Below, piece after piece: positions 19,740-31,710 of a stretch of 64,000 nucleotides of DNA. The stretch covers positions 2,542,001 to 2,606,000 of the forward strand of contig CAMRHE010000205.1 of NCBI GenBank assembly GCA_947044405.1, in the 5' to 3' direction. Position 1 is the stretch's first letter. Each line of letters opens with the position of its first letter. The position numbers and the translations under genes are program-made. The notes beneath the pieces were generated by a model, which saw only the letters and a program-made list of their open reading frames with translations, was not told where the DNA came from and made no database searches. Source of the DNA: Leptodactylus fallax. Its lineage: Eukaryota; Chordata; Amphibia; Anura; Leptodactylidae.

Positions 19740-20345
19740 TAAATTAGTTAGCCCTCTTTCCATCAATACACTATCTTGCCCATCCCTACCATAGAACCTG
19801 TAGCCAACAGCAAAGTCAACCCAGTTCTACAGGAACCCAAACCCCTCCTTGCTATACCAGCTCTTGAGCCACTTGTTTACCTCCCTAATCTCCTGCTGCC
19901 TTTCCTGTGTGGCTCGTGGTACAGGAAATATTTCTGAAAATACTATCTTGGAGGTCCTTGCTTTCAGCTTGCTTCATAGATCCCTGAAATCATTTTTAAT
20001 GACTTTCCACCTACCACTAGTTTTGTAATTTGCGCCAACGTGCACCATGACTCCTGGATCCACACCAGCCCCACCCAGTAATCTATCAACACAATCCACG
20101 ATGTGTTGAACTCGAGCGCCAGCACCTCTCTAGTCTTCTCTGCACTCCTATCCCCCTTCTTACTGGAGCAGACATTCCCCTGGCTGTCAAGGGAGTGTCT
20201 TGCTGCAGCACTGTTACCCCTTGTTGGTGTGTGCCAGTTCTGGACTAACCTCCCTGGCATTCTTCCCTCTACCCCGCTGCTTTCTAACTATCACTCAGCA
20301 TTGCACACACCAATCACGTATACTTGTCGCTTAATCTTAAGTCAC
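19740..20345 (-). pseudogene. LINE ORF1 fragment with esterase-like domain
   Basis: On the minus strand, pieces in shifting frames read KRQVYVIG, then VDPGVMVHVGAN and KARTSKIVFSEIFPVPRATQ. These match the SGNH/esterase-like domain of the first ORF in CR1-type LINEs. Several frameshifts and stops are present. With 18307-18880 it forms one LINE copy, separated now by the hAT-like insertion. Confidence 0.7.
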
Positions 20346-22271
20346 ACTTAAACCAAAACCACACTTAGAATCAAAACACACACGTAAATTCACACACTCG
20401 CTTTATATCTTAGCTTTTGAAACTGCTCCAAGTTGCACAGAAAGCTGTTTATGGTGTAATCTTTATGTACTATTGTAGTACTTGATTGTGATTGGCTTTA
20501 ATGGGAGATACCGTACAGATACTGGAAAAACTTGGAAAGGTGAAAGGTGGATCAAAAAGAGTGAATTAGACCCAAACATAGACATAAACCCAAAGCCAAT
20601 TCCTGCAAGTCTAAAGATACCTGCTCAAAAATGAGAGCATAGACTAGATTAGGATAATCATCTGACATCAAGGACCAAGGAGGATCTACTGTAAGTGCTC
20701 AGTCATCGAAAACCAGGACATGGACACGTAAACTTGTTTTGTATTTTACAATGTCTGCCCCCCCTTTATCTATAATGCTGAGTCGCTCACTCACAGTGTA
20801 GTCCTGACATTGTGATTGATAGCTTGATATGCCACAGTCCACTGCTCACCGCCATTAACTATTAAGTATTGCAAAGAAGTACATGCACAAAAAACTACCT
20901 GTATACATAATATAATACAAAAAAATAGCAGCACTAATGCCATAGAGGCAATTTGGGCCCCGGGGGGGGGGGGGGCGGCAACTTCACAGGTTACAGCTGT
21001 TTAAAACATTCATTTCATTTTTAACTTTCTAATCTATTATACCACGTAATCTGTATTCTTATGAGCGGTCTATTTTTACCTATTCTACGCTATTGACTTT
21101 TCTGTTTTCTCATTGTGTTCTCTCTTTGAAAGGTCACCTTTATGAGTCACAAATACTGTAACTTATGCTTTTTCCATCTCTGTTCTTTTATCTAATGATA
21201 AATCCATAGCTATGTATTTGCAGTTTTGTGAGGGTGTAAGAATTGTCTGATGTACAGTATAAAATGTCTTTGCTTAGGGGCTAAGAAGCTTTAGTTTTTG
21301 GTTTATAATGCTGCTGCCTGATAAAAAAAAAAGTCTTCAAATCTGTTTTTTAATTTGCAATACAGATTCACCAGGGAACATGAGTGATGAAGAGCCCTAC
21401 AAGGGGAGTTTGAGTCAGGAATTCAGGTGACATGCTAAGGGAGACCAGGGTCACCAGGGGGGAGCATATTAAACCAGTAATACAGTTAGATAGGTCAGGC
21501 TCACAAAATTTGCGACTCCATTGCCGAGATATTAATTTATTTCACAATATGCAAATGAGAAATCTGGGTGGTGGCCCCATTGCTCCAAACTGCTGTGCTC
21601 CACACTGCTCTTATATGCTGAACTGAACACGAAAACATAGCGCCAGGCGAGAGTTCCTCATAGCACCCAGCATAGCCTCCCTCAGTGCTCCAGACTGCTG
21701 CGCATCTCAGTGGACGCTGCTAAACTGTTTTATAATATTTTGCACTGTTGCATTGTTTTATATATATATATGCCACTGAAATGTCTATATGTTCTGCAGC
21801 TTCCAAACATGTTTTACCCCTTTTCAGGGACAGTCCACTGTGGTGAAGGTACACCCCTCCTTTTAAGGGAAGCTTGAACCAGTCCAGCCAATCGTTGGCT
21901 GGGGCAAGGGAAGGAGACACTAAGTCTAGCTGGGTCCTCAATGAAGTGACATTGAGACCACTGTGAGACAGTAACCGTTGCAGCCCCTGAGGGAAGATTG
22001 GTGGGTTCTTCTAAGAACTTGAGCACATCACTGTCGCTACAGCCCTGACACAAGGAAGAATTGCTGTCAGCCCCCTGAAGGGAGAAAAGTGCCAGGTTAG
22101 AAGAGAAGTTGAGGTGTATCAGAGCCTTACAACCTAGAGGACACAGGTATACTGGGTACCATTTGGGACTTATTCATTCACAGCCCCCATATATATTGGA
22201 AGAGGCAGAGTATTGAATTATTGGCGTAAAGATAAAAGGCACTGGACTTAACATCAATAATTGGACGTCCC
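20346..22271. other. Unassigned sequence
   Basis: A G-run lies at 20961-20975 and a TA run near 21762. The stretch 21720-22271, which continues after the next element at 23181, has a GC and purine texture like a worn LTR, but I found no paired copy and do not call it. No gene was seen. Confidence 0.45.
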
Positions 22272-23180
22272 CAGTGGCGTAACTAGGAATGAACCCCCAG
22301 GCGAACATTTGACATTTGCCCCCCACCCCCGGCATATGCCAACCCCCTCCAGACAACCGGCCCCCCACACACAAACCACATTCCTGCACACACTATTATT
22401 TCCCATAGTGGCCCCTGCACACAGTATTATGCCCCATAGTGGCCCCTGCACACAGTATTATGCCCCATAGTGGCTCCTGCACACAGTATTATGCTCCATA
22501 GTGGCCCCTGCACACAGTATTATGCCCCATAGTGGCCCCTGCACACAGTATTATGCCCCATTGTGGACCATCCATGAACAATTATTTTAACCTTGGATCT
22601 TTTCAGACCCCAAAATATAATGATCGGAGACCCAGGGGAGGATACAAACATAAAAAACTGTGTTACTTACCGATCCCTGGCTCCGGCGCACTCCCCAATA
22701 CTTTCGGCCTTCTTCAATGTTGGACCAGACGTCACGCGAGCCAGGCATGCATTGTGATGCATAATGACGTTGGCCTGGCCCACGGTGATGTCTGGGACAT
22801 CACCAAGGAGGCCCGAAGCCTGCTGGAGCACAGGAGAGGTAAGTAACAGTGTTTTTTATGTTCCCTCACCTCCCCTGGGCCTCCGATCATTATATTCTGG
22901 GATCTGAAGATATCCCAGAGTATAATGATAGTATTGTTTGTTGGGATTGCTGGCCTGCAGCCTTACTTACCGATCCCCACTCCTGCTCACAGCCACCTCT
23001 GCTTCCACAGAATGGGAAGTGCAGGCGGCCACGAGCAGGAGCGGGGATCGGTAAGTAAATAGAGCCCGTTACCTGCTGGGGTTACTCCCGCAGGTAACGG
23101 CCTATTAAAAAAATAAAAAACATAATGCCCTGGGCCCTGTGACAGCCGCTCCCGCTGCTACCTCAGTATTTACGCCACTG
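22272..23180. mobile_element. hAT-like non-autonomous element, copy B
   Basis: The 909-bp element starts CAGTGGCGTAACTAGGAAT and ends TACGCCACTG. The 8-bp duplications GACGTCCC (22264-22271) and GGCGTCCC (23181-23188) differ at one base. Its content is that of copy A in reverse: minisatellite first, then the CAGACCCC-type palindromes, then CCGTTACCTGCTGGGG near the far end. No transposase is present. Confidence 0.87.
22385..22570. repeat. 31-bp minisatellite inside copy B
   Basis: About six units of 31 bp contain CACACAGTATTATGCCCCAT. Spacing is 31 bp between CCCCTGCACA repeats. Confidence 0.92.
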
Positions 23181-23188
23181 GGCGTCCC

Positions 23189-23573
23189 CTTGCTGTGGAA
23201 AACCATTACAGGTTCAGTACCGTCACCAAGCTGCATTGGTTATTGTTGTCTCATCATTTGGTTTAACTCCACTGCCGCCAAACCTGCGCTTACCATCAGA
23301 ACCCTTCCAACCATCATCACCAGACTCAGTGGAGGAGAGGACTCCTCACAGTTGGAAGTGCCCCAGGGAGAACTACCACCACCATCAGGTAGACCACACC
23401 CCCCTCAACATTGCCCCAATTTGTGATGTGGGCTCGAGGAATGGTTGAGTGTTCTTGGCCTACCGTTGACAACACTTCAACTACTCCCAACCTCTGGCTC
23501 TGTCCTGTGAGTAGTGTGTCACTATTCTCATTTACATATTGTGAAATAATAGTAGGGTCTGAGACGATTCAGG
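23189..23573. other. Unassigned sequence
   Basis: This continues the sequence left of copy B. Open frames here (23139-23426, 23411-23701) have no recognisable motif. Confidence 0.4.
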
Positions 23574-23816
23574 CTAGGTTCATACCTGCACCCATTCCCC
23601 ATTCCGCTTTAAAAATGGGGAGAGAAAAGTCCTTCAAGCAGCGCTTCTCTCTCGGCATTTTCTGCCCTTTTTGGGCAGAAACATGGCAGACCCCATTATA
23701 GTCTATAGGGTCTGTGGGTTTCCTAAGGTAACCGCTTTTTTAAGCGAATTAGGTTTGCGTTCGGGGGTGCCTAATCGGACCCTCCAAACGGAAACATGAA
23801 TGCAGGTGTGAACCTA
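23574..23816. mobile_element. Miniature element, AGGTTCACACCTG family, copy 1
   Basis: The termini CTAGGTTCATACCTGC and GCAGGTGTGAACCTAG are inverted with one mismatch. The internal AGAGAAAAGTCCT and GACCCCATTATAGTCTA are shared with 62913-63163. The target duplication was not resolved, so the superfamily is unknown. Confidence 0.7.
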
Positions 23817-25530
23817 GTGTCATCCTGATAAACTTACAATAATTCATGCCAGAAAACTGGCATAAGTTATACCAGATCTATACCACGCTAAAACCTCTTA
23901 TGAATTGAGGTACATCTTGCGGCAGCCGGGGAATTGATCAAGATTGGCATATGAAACACCAGTCTTAATATATTAGTACTACTGTCTTATGTCTGGACAG
24001 TAAATCAGTCTCCTCAATTTGTTCCTGAATGAATGATTGAATAGACATACTGACTTTGTGCCTGCACATAGGATACTGAGTCAGTTACAGAGTCTAGGTG
24101 CTGGTTACATGACACAGCTTCGGACCAGAACAAAGTAGTTAACTCACAAATAAAGCCACCCTTAGCCTAAGGCCCCCTCCTTGCAGAATTGGCTGCTGTG
24201 GAGGCACAGAAATGTTACGCATTTTCGCTTCATTTTTCAGCTACATTTCACTACGTTAGGTCCTTGGCCTTAGGAAGATTACCTGCACTTCAGTTTACAT
24301 CATGTGCCTTTCTAACTGGCCAGGGCATAAAAAATTTAGTGGAAGTGCTAACATCTCCCACATGCCAAATATTGGGTTTGAGTTCTCCTACCATTGTGGG
24401 CAGGCACAAGGCATAGATGTTCAGTGCACCCATATATTGCTGCATTTTATGTTGAGAACAGGAACTCAGCTAATCGGAAAGTCATTTCAGTCCCAATAAA
24501 TTCAGTAAAGTTATGTCCTATCCACCCTGTAGGTGAGGTCATAACCTAAAATTATTACCTATTTCACATCCCATAAACTTAACATGGCCATAAATAAAAA
24601 AAAAAAAAAAAAAAAAGGATTGAAAATCATTAACAATAATCGTGTTTACTGAAGTGAACAATTGGTTCAGACGGCACATACAATCCACCTGCATCTACTG
24701 GTACATGATCAGCCATGGCCAGGGATTCTGACATGATATTTGCATTGGTGGGAACAACCATTGTTTCCCCTTCAATGACAAGGACTGCCTACTAGACCTT
24801 CTGATGAGAATAGCGGATCAAGAGAGGGGTCCATTGAGGGGTTTATTGTCATTATCAGAGGATCGGAAATGAAAAACATCTCATAGACCCAGCACCTAGC
24901 ACTCCAGCTCTTGTTCTATACAGTAATTTGGTGAATATTAAGGGAATTCGCAATCACCATCTGATCAGAGATGAAACACCAGTCACTACATACAGATATT
25001 AGGACATCTTGTACTCATGAGCAGTAGCTGAACTAAAACCTTGAGGTGTATATTAATGTTTCTCAACATTTTTTACAAGCATTCCAGAAAAGTGGGTCTG
25101 CCTAGTTTAGGGGTTCCACCACCAGTTTATAGGTGTGTCCAGATCCAAGTTGGACATGGAGTACACATGGAGATGTGCCAACTCTCCCTAGCAAATGATG
25201 CCAGGCAAAGAAGGATCAGGCATGGTGAATTTAACAGACATATGCTTGGCAGAACTGCACATACATATACATGGGTGAGTTGGGAGCCAACAGCTATTGA
25301 ATATATATGATCATCTTTAAACACATGTTGATTTTAGACAAAACTTGCATTCATTGTTAAAGATTGTATAAGATAGGTCAGTTTTTTTTAAATACATTTT
25401 ACTTGCAATACTGCTTCTAACCACCAGGGAGGAGCTCATGTACAAAATGGAGCATGAAAGAGTGCTAGTAGTAGGCTAGATAAGCACTGCATAGTTTTCA
25501 CAGGAAACAACCTCACATAGTGTAGCATTT
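23817..25530. other. Unassigned sequence
   Basis: It contains an A-run at 24596-24617. No gene or bounded element was recognised. Confidence 0.45.
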
Positions 25531-25805
25531 AGACCGGAAAAAACGCGGCATTTTACAGTCACAGCAAAGTGGATGGGAGTCTAGTGAATCTCATCCCCAC
25601 TTTGCGTTAAAATACATGCTACGGAGATTTCCAAAACTGTCACAGTTTTAGATATCGCAGCATGTCAATTATACCTACCTTATAGGTATACTTGAAGTAG
25701 AAAGTCCGCAGAGAAAAACTGCGATAAGAACCATGATGCGTTTCCGCCGCAGTCTTTCCTGCAGAGCTTTTTTGCTGCTGGACGCCACGTGGGGCCTTAG
25801 CCTAA
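25531..25805. repeat. GGGGCCCCAC-type miniature element, copy 1 (left end lost)
   Basis: It shares CAAAGTGGATGGGA, GCATGTCAATTATACCT and the right end GTGGGGCCTTAGCCTAA with the copy at 25911. The left terminus is not found. Confidence 0.6.
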
Positions 25806-25910
25806 CAGGAAGAGTTGAGCATCAGCACCTATGTAATGCCATGAGCAGAATGGGAGTCTATGGACTTTACCATTGAAGTGAGATCATTTCATCATGTTTG
25901 CAAGCCTTTA

Positions 25911-26274
25911 AGGCTGGGGCCCCACATTGCGAAAACACAGCATTTTGGCAACGTCGGAAACACTGTGGCAAAAAACACTGCATTTAACAGTACCTGCAAA
26001 GTGGATGGGATTCTAGCTAATCTCATCCACACCTTGCAGAAAAAATTCCACAGTGGAAATGATACGATTTCAAAAACACTTGCGTTTTGCGTAAATCGCA
26101 GCAAGTCAATTATACCTGAGGAAACACTGGCGTTTTCCATATAGGAATAATAGAATCAGAAAGTCTGCAGAGCCACATCCAAAAAGTGCTGTGGAAAAAA
26201 ACGCTGTGGAAACACATGGCGTTTTTTTCCGCAGCACTTTTTGGATGTGGCTCGCTATGTGGGGCCTTCGCCTA
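25911..26274. mobile_element. GGGGCCCCAC-type miniature element, copy 2
   Basis: The left end AGGCTGGGGCCCCACAT and right end ATGTGGGGCCTTCGCCT form imperfect inverted termini. A near-perfect hairpin lies inside at 26172-26251. No coding region is present and the superfamily was not determined. Related sequence occurs at 38430-38800. Confidence 0.65.
26172..26251. repeat. 33-bp inverted repeat (hairpin)
   Basis: The arm 26172-26204 starts GCCACATCCAAAAAGTGCTG and pairs with 26219-26251, with one mismatch across 33 bp and a 14-nt loop. Confidence 0.9.
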
Positions 26275-27440
26275 AGTGAAGCTTACTGTCTTATCTTGCT
26301 ATTATGCATACACACAGCAGGCTATGGTCCTATCAGCTGGACTGATATTCAGGACTATTATCGTCAGCGAGTACTCCTAGGATCGCTTGTTGCCGATAAC
26401 AGCCATATCTAGTAGAGCTGCAGATCAGCTGACCAATGTGTGTACGTAGGATAAAAGTGGCAGATTATCAGCAGCACATTCCAATATATAATCAATGCTG
26501 CCAATAATCCATGCAGCCAAATGGGGAGAATCGATCATAGTAGAGATTATTCCTCTTTCATTCAGTTTGTCTATGTAATGGGGCCAATGTAGACGAGTGT
26601 CCATTAATGTGTTTCTCAATGATCGGCACTTCGGCCGCACGAGATCTGACTGTCTAATTCAGTCTGTATCTGCATCATCTGACCTAGGATTCCCACATAA
26701 TAGATTCACATATTTGCAAGGCAACTAATGTACCCCTGAATCATTTATTAGGGTCGCACATCTTCCTAGTTAAATTTTTGTCTTCTCCCCTTCTAAGATA
26801 TATGCTATTGCCACCTACCCCGGTCAGTGCTGAGGCTCTCCTTGGATAGCGCAATACATCAATTTAGCACCAGAGTCATATAACCAGCAGCACATTACAT
26901 TTATCAGCAGAGGTTGAGATGAAATGATTAGGGGCAATCTCTGGCTATTTATGGGCTAGGCCTGAGATACAGGGATGAAGTTAAATCAGACAAGGTCACA
27001 TACAAATGTCTTATCCAACTATTATTTATATAGCCTCAGTTAACAGTTATTGATTTATTTCATCATCTATAAACTGTCTTGTGTACACTTATTATAACCT
27101 ATAACCCATATAGCTAATAACACTATATTAATGTAAGCTGTCAGCTCTGGCCACAAGTACCTCCTCTCCTGCTTATAAATGCATGTCATGTTAAGGTTTA
27201 TTGTAAAACAAAATATTAATGACTATATAAATTATTTTCTCTTACTTAGATATTATCCATTTCCCCTCATCTTCTAGCAGATTTTAAACCAGACTTGTCT
27301 CTGACTGTAAGGCTACTGGTTGTAGCAGGAGCCCTCCCCCACAAGACTACAATAGAGGAGTTTAGATGGATGTCTAGAAAAAAGACTATTGTATTCCTGA
27401 AACTGAAAAAAATTACGTTGTCTGACAAACAGAGAAGGCC
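26275..27440. other. Unassigned sequence
   Basis: AT-rich; no gene, RNA or bounded element was recognised. Confidence 0.45.
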
Positions 27441-27606
27441 AGAGGTGTAACTTAAAGCTCCTGAGCCCTAATGCTAAATATTTACCTATCTCGTGCTATT
27501 TAGAACAGTGCAATATTTATGTTGCAGAGAGACTTTTGGGGCCTCCTCAGAGTCCAGGGCCCAGTAACGACTGCTAACGCTGCACCCCCTATCACTATGA
27601 CTCTGC
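27441..27606. repeat. Possible hAT-like fragment (CAGAGGTGTAACTT)
   Basis: CAGAGGTGTAACTTAAAGCT and a later CTTTTGGGGCC stretch resemble the ends of elements of the GGGCGTAACTA group. No target duplication is visible, so the call is tentative. Confidence 0.3.
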
Positions 27607-27739
27607 AGTAGTTTGTTAATTTTTGGGCTTTTTTGCTAATATCATTTGTTTCCTGGACTTGTGAGCCGTGATGTAAAGTTGCCATAATGGACCTTACAAT
27701 GGAGGAATAGTGTAAGGGAATTGCTAGATGAGCAATTCC

Positions 27740-28380
27740 CCAGTAGCTGCTGGTGAACCCTTGGGGGCAGGGGCACGACAAGACAGTGAGCCCTAAGCTG
27801 AACCTCCCCTGTCCCTGCCTACTTGCCTGAACTACCCTAGGCGACAGAAGACAACTGGGTGGCAGTCCCTTCTTAATATAAGTGATGACACAGAACACAG
27901 AGAAGACAAATAAAAACAAAAGGGAGGCCAGCTAGCCAGGGAGTCGGTACCAATCAAGCAGCTCAGTACAGAATCAAATTCCAAGAGAATAGTAAAAAGT
28001 AAAGTCAGAGGTCAGGAATACGTATAGAGATAACAAACAGCAAAGAGTAAATAGCCAGCATGCACAAGGCAATAGCAAGTGCCAAGGTGAATGTGAGCAA
28101 ACAATAAATAGGAAGGAAGAACCTGCTCCAGACTTGATAGGAAGATAGGCTGTCAATCACACAGGAAAGACTAAAATTAACTATTAGAGGAGCAGAGGGA
28201 AACCAAGGAGAAAGAGATGAGTGTGGTGGAAAAATCAATTACAGAGGTGAGGGAATAGGACAGTGTTCAGACAATACCAGAAGAACCTAAAAAAAAGGAA
28301 TCATAGCCAGACACACCTCCTGCTCCATAGCATGCGGCCAGAGGATGGCGTCGAAGCCCGAATGGGCAAGGATGTTACAG
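27740..28380. repeat. High-copy dispersed repeat, probably LTR-derived
   Basis: CCCTTGGGGGCAGGGGCACG and AGTGAGCCCTAAGCTGAACC, followed by a long A/G-rich stretch with AGCCAGGGAGTCGGTA, match a repeat I remember as abundant in frogs. Looser relatives lie at 39040-39310 and 45640-45960. Ends were not resolved. Confidence 0.35.
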
Positions 28381-29189
28381 TTAGCCTGAATTTGCTGTTC
28401 CTTGGAGAGAAAATAGTAAATACAGATAAGATAAACTAAAGATTAAGTGTATCCAGAAATAAAAAAAAAATTATTGGAACTGCGCTTAAGTTGGTCATAT
28501 CAGACACTTCTGTCTGCAGCTTTATCTTTCTGAAAACAGAAGCTTTAAAATTCAACACTCCAGACCCATATTGGAAGGTCCCCCTTTACACTAAATGGTT
28601 GTCTGGTCCTGCTTATATGATCTGCTTCAGCTATCGTGACAGAGATTTCCAAGCCCCAGGAGGTATTTTATACTGATGACCTGTCCACAGGATCTAACCA
28701 TTGGAGTCCGACATTCGTATCCTGCACCAATCACCCAATCCAACTGTCTCCGGTCCCTGGCAGCAACTGCAATGGGTGAGGCCAGAAGGAGCTCTGGTCA
28801 TATTCAAGTTATAGTCTCATAGCTTCAGTATTCCAGCGCCACCACTATGTAGTAGCGCTGACATTATAGGAACAGAGCTGCCTCCATCTCCATCCAGCTC
28901 AGGGGACAGGTGAATAGGACATCAGTATGAAAAATCATCTGGGAATGGAAAATCTCATTAATTGAATGTGTATGACCACCTTAAGCCCTATAAAAAAATT
29001 TATTACCAGTATAGACAATGAATAAGGCAGTTCTCTGCCTCTCTCCATGCAGGAAATCCCAGCAGAATCATAGCAAAAACCTCTGTAACCAGCAGTCATG
29101 TTTTTATCTCGGTAGACTGGTTGCTGTGTCCTACTACATATATGTAGTATATATATATATTTTTTTTAGCACAGTTTTGGATTTTTGTT
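28381..29189. other. Unassigned sequence with dispersed-repeat fragment
   Basis: About 28665-28960 contains CTGATGACCTGTCCACAGGA and CAGCGCCACCACTATGTAGT and looks like a worn member of the GGATAGGTCATCAATAT repeat. No gene was seen. Confidence 0.35.
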
Positions 29190-29540
29190 AAGGGGTTAAA
29201 ATATAAATAAAACCATATAAATTTGGTATACCCGGAATCGTACCGAAACATAGAATACAGAATACAGATGACATGTCATTTTGGCTGTAGAGCGAACGCT
29301 GTAAAAACGAAGCCCGTAAGAAAGTCGCACAAATGCACTTTTTCTTCAAATCCACCCCATTTTGATTTTTTCCCAGCATCCCAGTACATTGTACAGAATA
29401 AGAAATGGTAGCATCATGAAAAAAAATTTGTCCCGCAAACATTCAGGCCTCATATGGCTCTGAGAACGAAAAAGTTATTGGATTTGGAGGGGGGGGGGAG
29501 TCAAAAACGAAAAAATGTCACTGGTGGGAAGGGGTTAAAC
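29190..29540 (+). repeat. High-copy dispersed repeat (AAATTTGGTATACCCGGAAT type)
   Basis: It includes CGTAAAAACGAAGCCCGTAA, CAGTACATTGTACAGAATAA and CTCATATGGCTCTGAGAACG, and matches a very common frog repeat from memory. Partial copies lie at 33529-33720 and 63570-63960 and, inverted, at 39340-39900. Coding content is unknown. Confidence 0.5.
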
Positions 29541-30442
29541 CCGGCCATCTCCCAACACACCCTGCCTCCTCTTTGGTATTCCCCCTCCTCCTGTCATACA
29601 AGGTGCAGAAACAGTCAGAAAGTGACTAAAATAGTCAATAAATGTAGTGTAAAGCATGCACAGCAGGATTTTTTTTTGTACAAATTTCACAAGGATTCTG
29701 GTGCACCTTCAAAAGTAAATGTGCCCCATTGTGTTCTGAAAACTACAGCTCTCTTTTTCTATATTTGTTTTACTCCTCTCTATTTTTTAAACTACATATT
29801 TACCTAACAAACAAGGGCCCCAAAAACTGTGGTAAAACTGTAAAAGTGACACCATTCCACATTTTGCTACTTTTCTGTGTATGGAGATAAGTATGTGGGT
29901 CTCATCTGCTAGGTGGATCACTTACAGGGCATGACATAGAAGGAGTTCGTTTTGGCATTTGGTATCCTTATTTTACACCATAGTTGATTTTAGGGCACCA
30001 TGCTGCATACACTATAGTGATTTAATTCACATTGATCAGAAAAACAATTGTCTAAAATGTCCACATCATTTTCCATGCCAGTTCTTTCTTTAACAAATGT
30101 GTCACTTTGCAGCATCAGATGTTAACAAACATATAATAGACACATTGGTAAAATGGACACTTTCATGTTTTGCTTCTTCTCTTGGGTATGACATTTTCAA
30201 TCAAAAAAGGAGGTAAAAAGAAATAAAGGTCACCTTGGTTCTACTGAGTTGGTCAGTCCAAAAAATGATCTAGATTTTTTTTTCAAGCAGACTGAACTTT
30301 GTGGAAGAGTTTCCATGAACATGAAGTGGCTCCTGAAAGCCGTGCTGAGCCCTGATAGAAAATGAGGAGCTGTGAGAGAAGCTTAGAGATGTAAACTTGT
30401 GCTGGTGTAATGACAAATGTCAAGTTTTGCTGTTTCTTTTAG
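29541..30442. other. Unassigned sequence
   Basis: No bounded feature was recognised. An acceptor-like pyrimidine tract ends it (see next entry). Confidence 0.4.
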
Positions 30443-30860
30443 GTTTGCCGGGAAATGCCTTGTGTTAAGAAGAGAGAGAGTCTCCATCCAGGACTGTCAC
30501 TGGTTTATCCACAGCCTGCTCAGAGACTGTTCCATCCTGGACAGCCTGAAAGTCAGAGAAGCAGCAGAAGACTAACCCCCTCTCCCCACTCTCTCCTCCC
30601 CCGTCTTTCCTCTTGTGTGTTGTCCCTCAATAAAGCTTCGGGCCTGAGATTTCCCCCGTTACTTGTCTGATGCTTTGTTGAGTGTTTATATATAATGTTG
30701 AGCATAGAAGGATGTTATTGTAGGATATCTTGTACTGTATATTGTACTGTCATGCTATGTATGCCGTTTGTATTTAGCTATTGTGTATTGCGTCTCTGCA
30801 AATTGTATGCTTGCTGACAACTGATTGTTAATAAAGGAATTTTATTTAAAAAAATAAAAT
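30443..30860 (+). other. Possible terminal exon or retro-element 3' end
   Basis: TGCTGTTTCTTTTAG at 30428-30442 is a good splice-acceptor sequence. Downstream, CAATAAAGC occurs at 30627-30635 and TTAATAAAGGAA at about 30827-30838, followed by an A-rich run, as in a polyadenylated transcript end. An open frame (30455-30670, 71 codons) has no recognisable motif. It could be the last exon of a noncoding RNA, a processed insertion or part of an LTR (the CAATAAAGCTT context is LTR-like). Confidence 0.25.
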
Positions 30861-30989
30861 AAATAAATATGAAGCTCTTTGTACAGTTTAGTACAATAAG
30901 TGCAAGTAGGGTGTGTTATATTAGGAGTCGGTGGCCCCAGCCTCGTGGTGCACGTCCTCCTCTTTGTCATTTCTTCTAGGTAATGCATT

Positions 30990-31160
30990 AAAGCTGTTCT
31001 AATTTGCGTAAATTCCCATAATGCATTGCCTGAGGTTCTCCTTAAGTTAAATGAATGTTGCACTGAGGTTGTCTCTATGAGGACAACCCATTGTAAATGT
31101 AGAGTGTGTTTTATGCTTTTGAAGGTTATGTGGCCTGGCATTGGATTCTTCACAGCTGCT
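30990..31160 (+). repeat. Diverged direct repeat, copy 1 (with 31535-31710)
   Basis: The order octamer-like motif, CCCATAATGCATTGCC, TTCTCCTTAAGTTAAATGAA, GCACTGAGG, CTATGAGG is shared with copy 2 in the same order. The two are clearly paralogous but worn. Confidence 0.6.
31001..31030 (+). promoter_or_regulatory. Octamer plus SPH-like motif, copy 1 (degenerate)
   Basis: AATTTGCGT is an octamer with one change. It is followed by TTCCCATAATGCATTGCC, which resembles the SPH/Staf (ZNF143) site of snRNA distal enhancers. Similarity to these motifs is visible; function is inferred. Confidence 0.35.
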
Positions 31161-31483
31161 AAAAGACGTAAGGATATGTTGTGACTGGCAGTTTAGGGGG
31201 GGGTCTGCTCCTCTGGTTATTCATACATGCCTGTCACTTGAGCAAGAAAAAGTATTGCTCTTTCCAGGTGGAAGCATTGCCGCATCTCTTCTGGGAGCGC
31301 CCTATTGCTCAGGGCATGTTGGATACTTCGAGAATTCAGTACCCAGGAACAGCCTGTCATACCACTCTGTATTTTATGGATTATTCCTTAGGATTCACAG
31401 AGAGTAAGATTCTGGAATCCTAATGAAAAAAATATTAAAATAAAGCTTTAGCCATTTATTATTATTAATTGATTATAAATAAG

Positions 31484-31486
<3 letters not shown>

Positions 31487-31524
<38 letters not shown>
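31487..31524. repeat. TA microsatellite
   Basis: About 19 TA units lie immediately before the second octamer/SPH-like motif. Confidence 0.95.
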
Positions 31525-31528
<4 letters not shown>

Positions 31529-31534
31529 CGTCCC

Positions 31535-31710
31535 CCTTCAGATTTGCATAATTTCCCAGGATTCATTGCCTTTAGCTCTCCTTAGTTTAAATAGACGTCC
31601 CACTGAAGTGATCCATGTATGAGGCTGCTGGTTTTGATGTAATCTTTGAAGATTGCTTGTTTTGTGGTTTGGCTGGGAGATTGCTGTGCATTTTGGATCC
31701 TCTCAACATC
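31535..31710 (+). repeat. Diverged direct repeat, copy 2
   Basis: This is the partner of 30990-31160. It leads to the U2-like fragment at 31850. Confidence 0.6.
31542..31570 (+). promoter_or_regulatory. Octamer plus SPH-like motif, copy 2
   Basis: Perfect octamer ATTTGCAT (31542-31549), then AA, then TTTCCCAGGATTCATTGCC (31552-31570). The pair lies about 300 bp before the U2-like start, somewhat farther than the usual ~220 bp for a distal snRNA enhancer. No convincing proximal element was seen near -55. Confidence 0.45.

Noticed and set aside
21720..22271. Worn solo LTR continuing after 23181
   Set aside because: The texture is LTR-like but no TG...CA ends, partner LTR or flanking duplication could be found.
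27500..27919. 139-codon minus-strand frame
   Set aside because: It runs across two unrelated repeat fragments and has no motif.
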